The notes under the pieces were generated by a model. It made no database searches and was not told the origin of the DNA. It saw only the letters and a list, made by a program, of their open reading frames with translations. Shown piece after piece: positions 36,494 through 47,546 of a stretch of 64,000 bases of DNA; position 1 is the first letter of the stretch; the number at the start of each line of letters is the position of its first letter. A program made the position numbers and the translations under genes. Source of the DNA: Pratylenchus scribneri (taxonomy: Eukaryota > Nematoda > Chromadorea > Rhabditida > Pratylenchidae); contig JAQSEB010000124.1 of NCBI GenBank assembly GCA_030063045.1, positions 558,001-622,000 of the forward strand. The letters are read 5' to 3'.

Positions 36494-36935
36494 CAGCCTA
36501 CTTGGTATTCGGTACCGGTACTGGGTTTAGGGTCGGTACCCGGTACCGGTACTCGGCACCGGTCGGTACCGGTACTAGTCGGTACTGACGGTATTGGAGA
36601 AAAATAGTAGTAAATCATAAAAATTTTTAAAAAATCATTTTTTTTCTTTCAAAAATCAAAAATTTTTGATACAGAGGAATAAAAAATAGCTTCATAAAAG
36701 ATTTAAATTTGACTGAAATTTTCATTATAAAGAAAAAATTTTTAAAAAAAAAATAAAAATTTGGCCAAAAGTGCCATTTTATGGGGTGCTTGTCAGTACC
36801 GACTAGTACCGAGTTGAAAAAACGGTACCGGTAGTACCGATGTCGGTACCGGTACTGGCAAAATCGGTATCGGTACTGGCCAAAGACCGGTACTTCGGTA
36901 CCAGTACCGACCGGTACTGCGGTACCGCTGAACCC
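36494..36935. mobile_element. Iterated-motif element built from GGTACCGGTAC
   Basis: The two outer parts (36505-36595 and 36795-36925) are dense in GGTACC, CGGTAC and GTACCG words on both strands, so the whole can fold back. The centre (36600-36780) is plain AT-rich sequence. It starts within a few bases of the point where the SKP1-like frame stops. No coding capacity. Confidence 0.7.
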
Positions 36936-37300
36936 TAATCACAAGGACACAATTTATTATAGGCAGACGCAGACATCAAGCAAAGGAGCGAAATATTTAC
37001 TGATTTGTTTGGTATTAGTATACAATAATATTTTCCAAAAAATATCTAGCCAGTAATCCAAATAAAATTAATATTTTGTAAATTCATTAATTCTTTTTCC
37101 GTTTTTTAAGAAGATTCATTTTAATTTTGGATAATGAAGAAAATGCAAATGGACAAAAATAATTGTAGAAAATTTTTTTATAGTGTAAAATTTTTAATCA
37201 ATTTAAATATGGCAAATTTGGTGAAAACAAAAAAAATGATGAATAATTTTTGGCAAAAATAATGCCGAAAAATCCCGGGCCGGGGTTCTTCCATATTAAA
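36936..37300. repeat. Right-hand copy of the duplicated block
   Basis: Matches 11409-11770 (shared GCAGACGCAGACATCAAGCA and flanks). It is followed from 37297 by sequence matching 29636 onward. GATTCCGGGCCGG-like GC-rich bases at 37272-37288 (CCCGGGCCGGGG) mark the junction. Confidence 0.75.
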
Positions 37301-37404
37301 AATTTTATTTTAATTTTAAAAATAGTGATTTCATATTTGTCAAAATTATTGTACAATTATTTGAAAATTATTTTATTCTTCATCAGGATTTTTCTTGATT
37401 TCCA

Positions 37405-39174
37405 TTAATTCTTTGAAGGAACTGCTGGATTTGTATTCGCTATCATTTGATTCTGATGAATTGCATGAATCTAAAATATGAGAAAATTGGATAAATTCGT
37501 GATATAAAAAAATTTTCCGAATTATTCAATTAAATTGAGAATAGGCCAAATTATTTTTATTGAAAATTTTAATTCATCATTATTTATCATTTATTTAAAT
37601 GGATAATTTAATTTACCGGATAAATTTGTGCGCCAATTCCAACCTCTTGGGCCATTTCTTCCGGAATTTGTTGGTGCGATTTGACCGAATTCTGTGGATG
37701 CATTATTGGTGCCGATGGGATGACCAAATGAGTATTTCCGGATTGCATCGAATTCATTTGCTCCAATTGAGAATGACTGACTATTGGGTAAGGGGGTGGA
37801 GCAGGCAATATGGTACAAAGCATTGGACTTCCTGTGGATAAAATACAAATTTATTAAAATATCTAACCATAATTTTATTTATTAAAATTTTTTAACTAAA
37901 ATTTTTTTATGTATTTTAAAGATTTTTTAAATAGATTTATTTATTTTTAATATATTGCAAAAATTATATAGACATTTTGTGCAAATTTGGTTATTATTTG
38001 AACAGCAATATTTTGTTGATTATATTTATATGTTTGTATTTTTTAATTCAATATATTATATATTTATTACCTGACACCGGAACGCCTTTGAATTCAACAC
38101 TGATTTTGTGAATTTTGGCCTCTTGCGGTGTGAATGAGACTCGGAATTGGGCATGGCCTACTTTTTGCATAAAATTTGGCACATTATTTATTCCATCATT
38201 GATAATTATTTCGAAATCGTCGGCAACTGCATTGACCGCATCAATTGTGAAAGTGCAAACACGGCCAATCTTAAACATAATTTTTATTTCAAATTCATTT
38301 TTGTAAAATCAAATGAAATGATATTATTTATTTTTTGAATATCAAATTAGTAATTTCAAAAAATGCTTCGTTTTTCAAATTAATATTTTCAAATATATAA
38401 TTTTCAATTTGTCTATCTATACTGTATATTATATTTTTATTACAAATTGTATGAATTAATTTTTTAAAAAATTCATTGTATTCTAATCACTATAGGAGGG
38501 CGGATTTATATCCACCAAAAATGCTATTATAAAATTTTGGCAAAATTTCTTAAAATATGCAAATTTTTTATCAAAACCATTTAAATATGCAATTTTTCGA
38601 TTTTTATTGCATTTTTGAAATTCAATTACCAAAAAATGCAAAAATATGCATTTGCATATAAATCTGCCTACTACGCATATGCAGTACGCATCAATCATCA
38701 TTGTTTAATAATTTCATCAAAACAAATTTTACCTCGCCATTCGGCGCATCCAAGGTTAATTTTACACAATTCGTGGCAACACATGAGCCTCGTTTTTGTT
38801 TTGGTAAGCCAATATGACCACAACATTTTGCTATGATCTGCAATAAAAAGTCTTATAAAAATTAATTTTAATTCGTATGAAATTATTTTAAATGAATTTA
38901 TCATTGTCATATTTGAAATAATTCATTAATAAATTATTTAAATAAATAAAAATTTGTTTAATAAATTTCATTTCTATATGTAAATGATATTTTTAAATTT
39001 ATATTCCAAAATCAAACAATAATTCTGTTGTACTTACGAAAATAATACAAAATGAGAACAAAACGAGGACAATAAGGAATGCTATACCTAAAAATTAAAT
39101 AAATACTCAATGCAACCAACAAAATATGTGATACCAGCAAAAATATTTGCAACAATATTTTCAGTTGAAGACAT
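37405..39174 (-). CDS. Single-pass membrane protein with a filamin-type repeat (224 aa)
   Basis: Six exons, 39174-39135, 39087-39038, 38837-38733, 38269-38071, 37831-37617 and 37470-37405, join in phase for 675 bases to a TAA. Residues 1-13 are polar (MSSTENIVANIF), about 14-32 are a hydrophobic membrane segment, then a basic Cys-containing stretch (KCCGHIGLPKQKRG). Residues about 50-130 match a filamin/ABP280 immunoglobulin-like repeat: CTFTIDAVNA, HAQFRVSFTPQEAKIHKISV and the closing V-x-F-x-G-V-P-V-S-G-S-P. The rest is a Pro/Gln/Met-rich tail. Filamins bind actin through a CH domain, absent here. The N-terminus resembles the small-protein family at 3.8-9.4 kb. A MITE sits in intron 3. Confidence 0.75.
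38497..38675. mobile_element. MITE-like element with iterated ATATGCA motif (copy 2)
   Basis: Begins GGCGGATTTATAT and ends GCATATAAATCTGCC, with the same interior as copy 1, including ATATGCAATTTTTCGATTTT. It lies in the intron between exons 3 and 4 of the filamin-repeat gene. Confidence 0.65.
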
Positions 39175-39889
39175 TTTTTTAAATTTAAAAGTGCTAAAAT
39201 AATTGAATTTTAAAATTTATTAATTTGATTAAAAATCATTTTACTATTTACAAAAACTATTTTAAATGTGGAAATAGAATAAAAAACTTTTAAAAATTTA
39301 TACTTTTTTATATTAATAGTTCTATGAAATTTGGATGGATTGACAATAGTTAATTACAAAGTGAATCTAAATTTTTTCAATAATTAGTAATAAAAACGGA
39401 TAAATTACTAATAAGTAAAATTTAATATTTTCCTTTCTCATTACTAAAGAATTATATTTACGCTAACGGAACTAAAAAATATTATTATTTTATCTGGGGT
39501 TGGACAATTAGTAAATATTTTAAAATTATTGATTTTACATTAAGAAAGTTATTTTTAATTGAATTAAAAATTTAGTTGGAGAAAAAAACATACTAGGCTA
39601 AAATGACTTAAAAATTTTCTATAAAATTTGGCCTAATTTGAGGTAAGCCTTCCATAACAATATTTAAATTTAAATAATCAAATTCAAAAATTCTTAGAAC
39701 AAGAGAAGAGACAAATAAATGAAAATGAAAATTTATTCAATTAAATTAAATTCAGTTATTCAAAATAATAAAATAAATTTGAGTTGGAAATTTGTTAGAT
39801 TTAATTAAATAAATGTGAACATTGAAATTTTATTCAATTTTTGAAGTGTTGTTTCTCCTTATTAGTTATCATAATTATCATTCATTTTC
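39175..39889. other. Intergenic, AT-rich
   Basis: Upstream side of the filamin-repeat gene and 3' side of the SPRY gene. No exon, repeat or hairpin stands out. Confidence 0.35.
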
Positions 39890-41640
39890 TCAATTTCGAT
39901 ATGCTTGATTTAATCGGCTGTTTTTCGGGTTATTATATTCGAGGACATGCTTGAAGTCCTTGAAGCGCCATTTTTCTTTTCCAAAATTGACGCGGATTGA
40001 TTGGTCAGCTGTGCCCAAACTGATTGTTGGGAAAAGTTTGAGAGTGGTAAATTTCGTCGGTAATTCAGACATTCCTGAATTTGATTATTATAATTTTTTC
40101 TTCAAATTTTAATTTTACCCAACAAAGTGCCATTCCCTGTGACAAAGCATTTAAGTGAATTTGCCTGGGAATGAATTATGCCAATTCCCACCACATTCCC
40201 GCTTCGGAAATAATTTGCCCAAATATTTCTCTCTCGGATTTTAGTTCGATTTCCATCAATCCAAATTCCTCCTTTTCTGTTGTAATTCCCAAATCCTATT
40301 GAATTCACATTTCCGGGCCATTTAAGTTTCAACAGAAAATCTTCGCAACAAAATCCAATCGAATAGAAAATTAAGTTCCTATGGAAATGCGATTATTATT
40401 AAAAAAATAAAAATATTTTATATAAACAATCAATGTTGTATGTTATTGGCTATTTGCATAATTGGGCATTATTTTTTATTTATTTTGCCTATGTCTAATC
40501 TCTAGTATTAATCAATTTCGAGTAACTGGAATATATTTAAACTTCAGATACAGATTTGAGAAAAGGCTCAATCGACTCATCAGCATAATCGGTTCTTAGC
40601 TAAAAAAGTTGAACCGTTCTTTAAATCTAAACCGCTTTTGGTTCATAAACTTTTGCCTACTAAGTACTAATACCGTTTTAAATTAATTTCATAAACTAAA
40701 TTTACCATGAGGCTCCAAAGAGCCTATTCTCCAGTCAATAATATATAATAGCTCTAGACTAGGCAAATATATTTATACAATGCCTAATTAGGTCAATTTA
40801 AGTAAGAGATTTTTAAGTTGTATTCTAGTACTAGTAATAAAAAATTTATACATTTTTAAATTAATTTATAAAAAAATAATTACCTCATACTTGGGCGAAT
40901 TTGCACTTCATAATAGAATGCAATTGATGGCTTTTTTGTGGTCAAATTGAGTGGAGGAATCGGCATAATTGCGCGGACAGAATTGCATCCTAATAAGATA
41001 ATTTTAGAAATTTTACGATTTTATTTTATACTTCCGCCAATATGAGTCACAATGAGCCCATCCCCGGAAATTGCCAACATCGGTCCACAATCGTCTTCAT
41101 TCCATTTGTTTGACTTCATTGCCTATGAATATGAAGTATGGACATTGGCAATGGATTTTCAAAAAAATTATTAAGCACCATATTAATGCCATTGGCCATT
41201 TTTTGCACATTTCTTGCCAAAAGTCCATTTGGCATTTTGGCAAGAAGGCAAAAAGCATTTGCAAATGGCATTCCGCCGAACAATTCATTCATCAGCTCGG
41301 CCGGCAATGGATGACGTTTTATCGAAGTTTTTGGAAACTAGAATAATTTTTTATTTTTATATTTCATAATTCTTTCACCAAATTTTTTCTAAAAATTTCA
41401 TCACCCTACCTTTTTCCCTGAATTTGATCCAATTGATATACCATCACTCAATTTCCTTTTCTGTCCTGATTTTTCATTTTGCTTCATTTTGACCATTTTT
41501 GCCATTTGTTCCTCCAATCCGTGTATCTCTTCGTCCAATTTTGCATTTTGTTCATTCAGCCCAGCTATTTTCACATTATTCTCGGCTAATTTCTTTTTCT
41601 TTTCTTCTAACATTTTGGTAATTTTATTTTGCTGTTCCAT
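39890..41640 (-). CDS. Coiled-coil and SPRY-domain protein (343 aa)
   Basis: Six exons, 41640-41410, 41337-41179, 41122-41032, 40989-40884, 40378-40119 and 40074-39890, keep phase for 1032 bases to TGA. Residues 1-55 are a Lys/Glu/Asn coiled coil; about 65-78 are basic with a nuclear-signal look (KRKLSD). About 80-130 is a helical region (PLPAELMNELFGGMPFAN). From about 135 the SPRY/B30.2 domain shows LAISGDGLIVTHIGG, SIAFYYEVQI, FYSIGFC, GGIWIDGN, VVGIGIIHS, FVTGNGTLLG and LFPTISLG...IRVNFG in the canonical order. No signal peptide, so cytoplasmic or nuclear, unlike the secreted SPRY effectors of cyst nematodes. SPRY domains bind proteins and often recruit ubiquitin ligases. The ligand is unknown. 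Confidence 0.85.
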
Positions 41641-42470
41641 TTTAATAAAATTGCTTTATTTTTCTTCTAAATTGAAAAAATTAATTTGAATTAAATAATC
41701 ATTTTTTTCTAGAAAATTCCTAGAAAATATGGAAGAGAATTTACCTTTTTTAATGTTGAAATGATTCTACTTAAAATGTTGACTTTGAATGAATGAATGT
41801 GGGGGAATATTGTCTGAATGCATCCAAAAAAGTGAACAAAATTCCCTCAAATCGCCAATACCTTTTTAAAGGGGAAATATTCAAAAAATTTGTCCCAGAG
41901 CAATTTTCCCTTCCATTTTAAATATTTTTATATTCTCAATAATAGGGCTTTGATGTGGAGTGGAGATATTCAAAATTGAGAATGCTTCAATTCTACCTCC
42001 TCCAGTTTTTATTCAATCCAAAATTCTTCAATTCTCATTTTCCCTATAAAGATAAAGACATCAAATGTTTTGCTCGAGGCTATTTTTTCAGTCAAACATT
42101 TTCCACTTAAATTTACATCCACATTTGTGTTTCTACTTTTAAAGACTGATTGATGGAATTTTCTCATTTAAAAAATTCAAGTCTCATAACCATAGCCCAA
42201 AAGCATTACTAATTGTTGATTGACACGAAAAATAAAAAAAATATAAATTTGATAGAGTCAGAATTCGCAAAGAATAAAAAATAATAGATGGCACTATTAA
42301 TTTTTTGAATTTTATTAGCTAATAAAAATTATAGCCTCAGGGCATTTTTGGTTGAGATTTTACATTTTACTAGTACACCTTTTCTAACAGAGGAAGAGAA
42401 GGCAATTTGTACGAAGCAAAAATTTTGTCAAATAATAAACTTCTTGGAAACCATTTTTCTTTGAATGATT
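41641..42470. other. Intergenic, promoter side of the SPRY gene
   Basis: AT-rich with no exon seen. A TATATAAA-like box is present at 42240, but with no gene attached it is not called as a promoter. Confidence 0.3.
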
Positions 42471-42474
42471 GACA

Positions 42475-43190
42475 TTTAGAGATCCGCAGGGCGCTGCTTC
42501 GGTCTGTATCCGGTTCGGTATTACCGAAAAAATACCTAAAACCGAAAAACCCGGTCCAAAATTCTCGGTATTTTTCGGTATTCTGCTAATTCTTTAAAAA
42601 AATATAAAAACTCTTTAATAGAAAAATGATAAATAATTTAAAAGAGAAATATTTGTATTATATATATCAGTATTTGTAATTTATTTTTGTAAGTGTGCGA
42701 TTAAGAAAAATCAACCTCTCAGCTTTTCGTGGATGCAATTTTGATCGCCGATAATTATAGATATCTCTGGCAGCCTAAAATAGTTTCTCAGTTGCAACAT
42801 TATTTATTGCCAAATAAATTATTGTTATTTAGGCCAAAATTTGGGAATTTTTGTCTTTTCTGTTCTTTCTTTACATTTTCTCTCCCAAAAATCCCATGGT
42901 TTTGGTCTGGGGGAGGAGAACTGACGACTTTTTGCAAAAATTTTTACATTATTATATGCCAAAGGCATAAATTTTTATTTAAAATAATCCGATAGGAAAA
43001 AATTTTTACCAAAAATGGGCTTGCAGAGAAAAATTTTAATGAAAAATGCCGTAAAATGACCTTTTTCCAATACCGATAAATTCCGAAAATCAAAAAATTT
43101 TCCGGTCGGTATCCGGTTCGGTATTACCGAAAAATACCGTTTCGGTATCCCGAAAAATGCTGATCGTTAAACCGTACCGTTCGATTTCTA
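42475..43190. mobile_element. Iterated-motif element built from CGGTATTACCGAA
   Basis: The two ends (42490-42590 and 43065-43185) repeat GGTATTACCGAAAAA, TCGGTATTTTTCGGTATT and ATCCGGTTCGGTATTACCG in both orientations. About 470 bases of ordinary AT-rich DNA lie between. Same architecture as the GGTACC element but a different motif. An open frame in the centre has no protein character. Confidence 0.7.
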
Positions 43191-43960
43191 TTGACATTTG
43201 ACAGTCAAATAGTTTATTTTCGTTTCGATAAATAAATATAAATTGGTTCAACTTTCATATCATAATAAATGATTTTAAGAATTTAATTCGGTGAGTCGAA
43301 AGATGTTAAGGAAAAAAGAAAATTGTCTGATTTTGAGAAAAAATTATTTGTGACCTGCTGGAATTGGGAGGGACTTTAAAAAAATGGCTTTTTGGTATTT
43401 TCGAAAATTCCAGAATTGGAAAATTAGTAAAAAAATTACTATACTATGGGAGACATTATTATTATTATTTTCCATTAAATTTGGACTAATTTGAGGCAAA
43501 ACATCGATATTAATATTTAATTTTAATGGTCCTGAATCTAAACCTAATCTTAAAACCTGATTATGGCCAAGTTATATGAATTCAAAAAAAATTTTAATTA
43601 TCTATATGAAAATTTTTTTTATAAATTCAATCCATTTTCTGCAAAATAAATATTTCCTATTTATTTTTTGGAAAAATAAAAGAATATAGATGAATTCAAA
43701 ATATTTATTATTTATTAAAATGCACATATATTATTAGCCAATGAATTAATTGTTTATATGCCATTTTAGAAAGAGCCGATTCTCACTTCAATATTTGAGC
43801 AGCATCAATTGTATAAAAAGGGGAGAGTGAACCATTTTGTAAATGTGTTGATAGTTTGTTTGATAGTAATCGAAATCGAAAACAAAAATAACAAATCAGA
43901 GTTGATATAAAAGATGACAAATATGGACAAAAATATTATTAATCTAAAAATTCTTAATTT
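43191..43960. other. Intergenic, AT-rich
   Basis: Upstream DNA of the secreted nuclease-like gene. Nothing recognisable except a run of A/T-rich words; the promoter cannot be placed. Confidence 0.3.
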
Positions 43961-43964
43961 TTAT

Positions 43965-44152
43965 CAGAGCTGTGCTTTTCATAATTCTTAGCTCCGGCTC
44001 CAGCTCCGGGCTCCGGCCCTTAAAATTTTATGCTCCGGCTATAGCTCCGGGCTCCGACCTTTCAAATTTTTAGCTCCGGCTCCGGCTCCAGAGCGGAGCC
44101 GGAGCTGGAGCCGGAGCCGGAGCTTAAGTCGGAGCTCGACACAGCTCTGATT
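43965..44152. mobile_element. Iterated-motif element built from CCGGAGCT, with perfect inverted ends
   Basis: The ends TCAGAGCTGTG and CACAGCTCTGA are 11-base perfect inverted repeats. Between them AGCTCCGGCTC is iterated and then runs as its reverse complement (GGAGCCGGAGC), so the whole 185-base unit is a hairpin. It sits 45 bases upstream of the start codon of the secreted protein gene and could affect its expression. Confidence 0.8.
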
Positions 44153-44196
44153 TTTATAAAGTTACTTATACTTATCTCAAATAATATTATTTAAAA

Positions 44197-44725
44197 ATGA
44201 TGATGAATCCACGCCACCAAAAGCGAAATCATCATTTCTCATCACCATTGTTCTTCTATATTCTTCTTTTATTAGTATTATTATTGGCCTTGACATGCGT
44301 TTTTCATGAGGCCGATGCCAAACATTCGGTACATAAGATTTAAACAAGAAAATTGTAGTAAAAATGCCGGTAATTTTTAGGGAGGTAGAGGAAGTGGAAG
44401 AGGATCAAGCCGTTCTCGATCACGTTCACCTTCGGCTGCGGCACATGCAAAGGGCAGACAATTCGAGAAGGATTTTGCCAAAGATCGCCGACAATTACTG
44501 AAAACATCCGGAAGTGGATTGACCTATAAACAGCAGGTACCCATCCAAACTCCATATGGATTGCGCGTTTTGGACGGTGCCGATGTGACCAAAAATGGCA
44601 AAATTGTGCGAGGATATGAGTTGAAAACGGGAAAATCGCCTTACAAAACGGAGCAGCAAACCAAAGATGATTGGATACGCTCAAATGGTGTTCCTGTTGA
44701 TCTGTGGCGCAGCGTATTCCGTTAA
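44197..44725 (+). CDS. Secreted protein with a predicted PD-(D/E)XK-like nuclease domain (158 aa)
   Basis: Exons 44197-44328 and 44381-44725 join in phase 0 (TCG|GTACAT donor, TTTTTAG acceptor). Residues 20-42 are strongly hydrophobic and end in EADAKHS, a good signal peptide or anchor preceded by a His/Arg-rich start. After the junction comes a Gly/Arg/Ser tract (SSRSRSRSP). The C-terminal 80 residues contain PYGLRVLDGADV, then RGYELKTGKSPY and QTKDDWIRSNG. This D...ExK order with a trailing K-x-x-x-x-Q pattern resembles nuclease domains at the ends of bacterial polymorphic toxins. That suggests, without proof, horizontal transfer followed by gain of an intron and signal peptide. Alternative: a nematode-specific secreted protein with chance similarity. 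Whether it is catalytically active cannot be told. Confidence 0.6.
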
Positions 44726-45161
44726 GCTCTGATGGGAAATGAAAGAAAAAATAAAGAAATTGTATGATATGATCATGCAAAAACATGAAAATTACATTTT
44801 ATTAAAAATGCATATTATTTTTTTTGGAAAATTTAAAATATTTTTTAAATAAAATTGCAATATTACCCTAAAGCCTAAATAATTTTTTAATTAAAAAAAT
44901 CCTACAAAACTAATTGGAAATTTTTTATCTAATTTCTCCTACAATTTAATATTTATTAATTTTGTTAAGAGAATGAATGATTTAATTAACAAAATTTTAT
45001 CTTTGGATCAACCACATTCATATGGGAATATTAAATAATAATAATTAAGAAGTTGTCAACAATTTCATATGCATAAGCAGATTAATTAATTGAAAATATT
45101 TTCTTATCATTCCTCAATTTTGATTTTTGAATATTTGGATTTGGCATTTTTCCACTCGATT
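44726..45161. other. Convergent 3' ends, non-coding
   Basis: Lies between the stop of the secreted gene (+) and the stop of the TDP-43-like gene (-). AATAAA at 44750 may be the polyadenylation signal of the former. No other feature. Confidence 0.45.
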
Positions 45162-46596
45162 TTATTTCTTCCCTTTCATTGCCTCTTTAGCAATTAAAGC
45201 AGCTGCTCGCTTCATCTTCGGCGACTCATTCTTCTCTTCGCGTATCTCGGATTTCTGTTAAAAATGAATTTTTGATTAAAAATTTTGATTATTTTTCAAA
45301 TTTATTTTTTTTTTTTGAAAAATTAACAATAATTGAATTTAAAAATTTTTTAAATTATTGCTATAATTATTTTTTAATTAAATTTTACAAATATATAAAA
45401 AAATATTCCATATATAAACCCACAATGCAGAGTGGTCTTTGCGGAATAAATCCTCCACAACTTTTGCGTGCCTGTTGTTTAAGCGGTCTTCTACGGTATT
45501 GTGGTGCGAAATGACGAACTATAAATAGATATAAATAATTTAAAAATAAAAGGTGCTAATAGATAAAATTAGTAGAGCTAATTTATTTAAATTTTTATAT
45601 TTTAAAATAGCATAGATAAATATATTATATAAACTTATAGATAAAATTCTTCAAAATTAATTATTTTTATAAATAATTTAAAAATTATTTTTAAATAAAA
45701 AACTCAATTTATTGTCATAAATATGTAATAAACTCATCCAGTTATTCCAAAATTTTTTATTTTCGAAACCTATCCTCATTCCGAGAATTTAATTCTAAAT
45801 TCGACAACCTGTTGGATTCGGTGCCGAATTGAATAATTTCTCGGGAACTTTCTGAGTTAGAATGGCATTATTGGCCATGCCATTATTGTTTAGAATTGTT
45901 GTTGATGTTCCAGAACCATTGACTGATCCAAACGTTATTCCTTTTGGCTTTGGTGAAATTACCGGTTCCTCATCAGTCCCATTGCTTAAAGCGGTCTTTT
46001 TTGGCAATTCATTTGGCTCATCGAAGATGACGAAAAATGGGACTGAAAAATGTTGACAGGGAATTTATATATGCATTATGCATATGCTTAATTTTATTAA
46101 ATTTTTATGTTTTTAAACATAATTAAAAAAAATTAAAAAAATTTTACCACTATTCATTTTTAGCTAATTCTATTGAAATATATTTAGTCATTTTATGGAT
46201 AATTCTTCATATTGATGGTATAAAATAATCCAATATTAAATAATAATAAAAATTTAATTCAGATATTCAATGACAATTTTTAGGCAAAATTTTTAACATT
46301 AATTATATAAATAAAAACCATTATTTCGCCAGCCTCCATCAGCAGGAGCAAACAATTTGAATTCATTAGCGCTTAATAAAATATAATGAAAAAATATTAC
46401 ATTGCAATAATTTATTTTCGTACCGAAGTGTACGCCAACCCCCGAAAGCAGAAGCTTGAAATTTTAGGCCATGGGCTCGCGGGAATGCTGCACGCAATGT
46501 GTGAATACTCAGTGTGTTATCCGGTTCCAGTGGCACTTCCAAGCATTCAAACTCAGTGGTCGATCTTCTAACCGGAACATATTTTTGGAAATCCAT
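45162..46596 (-). CDS. Protein with a TDP-43-type N-terminal domain, no RRM seen
   Basis: Exons 46596-46424, 46371-46319, 46042-45809, 45518-45420 and 45254-45162. The first 80 residues (DNTLSIHTLRAAFPRAHGLK; FGGWRTLR; LFAPADGGWRNNVPFFVIFD) match the TDP-43 N-terminal ubiquitin-like oligomerisation domain (T-V...FP-x-x-x-GL-x-Y; G-V-R-L; AP-x-x-GW-x-N-x-V-Y-V-V). Phase is perfect across exons 1-3. Exon 3 continues as a Ser/Thr/Asn/Gly-rich linker. Exons 4 and 5 can be read in phase (Arg-rich, ending EIRDTRREE) or, one frame over, as a longer helical and Lys-rich end (NTVEDRLNNRHAKVVEDL ... IAKEAMKGKK). I cannot decide. TDP-43 normally has two RNA-recognition motifs, and none is present. Likely nuclear. 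Confidence 0.6.
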
Positions 46597-47546
46597 TCTT
46601 TTGAAATTTGTCTATGCCGAATAATTATTTAGTTTTCTGTTTGTTATAATTTTGTATTTTGATTAATAATTTGCTTGTACTACTAATTAATAATTTTAGA
46701 AAAGAAATTATTTATTTTAACTTTAAAATTTTATATTTTAACCAAATTTAAACTCAATTGGATAGACAGAAATAAGACTTATTTTAGCATAAAGTTAGGC
46801 TATTTTAGATTTAGCTTATCAATCACAATCTAAAAGAGTGCATAGGATATTACATTTTCTAATAAATTGAGGAAAAATGTAAGTTGCTTGCATTTGCAAT
46901 TTGAAAGAAAGAAGTGGAAATGGAAACACCGAGACGGACGGACGTGAACGGACAAAAATCAATAATAATTATAAAGCAAATAATCCCAGTCGAGAAAGCA
47001 GAGAACAATAATTGTTATACTTTTTTTTATTTTAATCGATTTTGCGACAATAAAAGAAAATCGGATTAATTTATGAAGGTATCAAGCTCATAAGAAGATT
47101 AAAATTTTTAAAATTTTCTATGTCCATAAAATTGGCTATAAAATGATATCATTCATAACAAAAATATTTTATTTTTCTTTAATAATGAGATTTCATTAAT
47201 AATATATCCAAATATTGACAATTCCTTTATATTTGTTATATTTATATATCATTTTATAGTCAATTTTATGACATCATACATTGGATTGGAATTTCAATAA
47301 AACAAAATAAATGACTCTTTTTTTTTAAAATGGTTTCTTCTTAAATTGTTTCAATTTGTTTTTTTTTTTTTTGTTTTAAGGACACTTATGACCGTTAAAG
47401 AAAAATGGGTGTTTCGATTTTAAAGGGTTTTGATTTAAAGCAGAATATAAAAATATTTCAATTTAAATAGGTAACAAATTTTTATCGGTAAAAAAAATAA
47501 CTCGATTAAATATATCTTTTAAATTGATATTCCAATATATTCTCAT
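46597..47546. other. Intergenic, AT-rich
   Basis: Upstream of the TDP-43-like gene and downstream of kinase gene 1. The stretch 47430-47540 is repeated at 51270-51370, showing that the kinase duplication includes 3' flank. GGAAACACCGAGACGGACGG at 46921 is a brief GC-richer spot. Confidence 0.4.

Noticed and set aside
44340..44786. 148-residue minus-strand frame over the secreted gene
   Set aside because: Antisense shadow of the real plus-strand exon, which has better composition, a signal peptide and splice sites.
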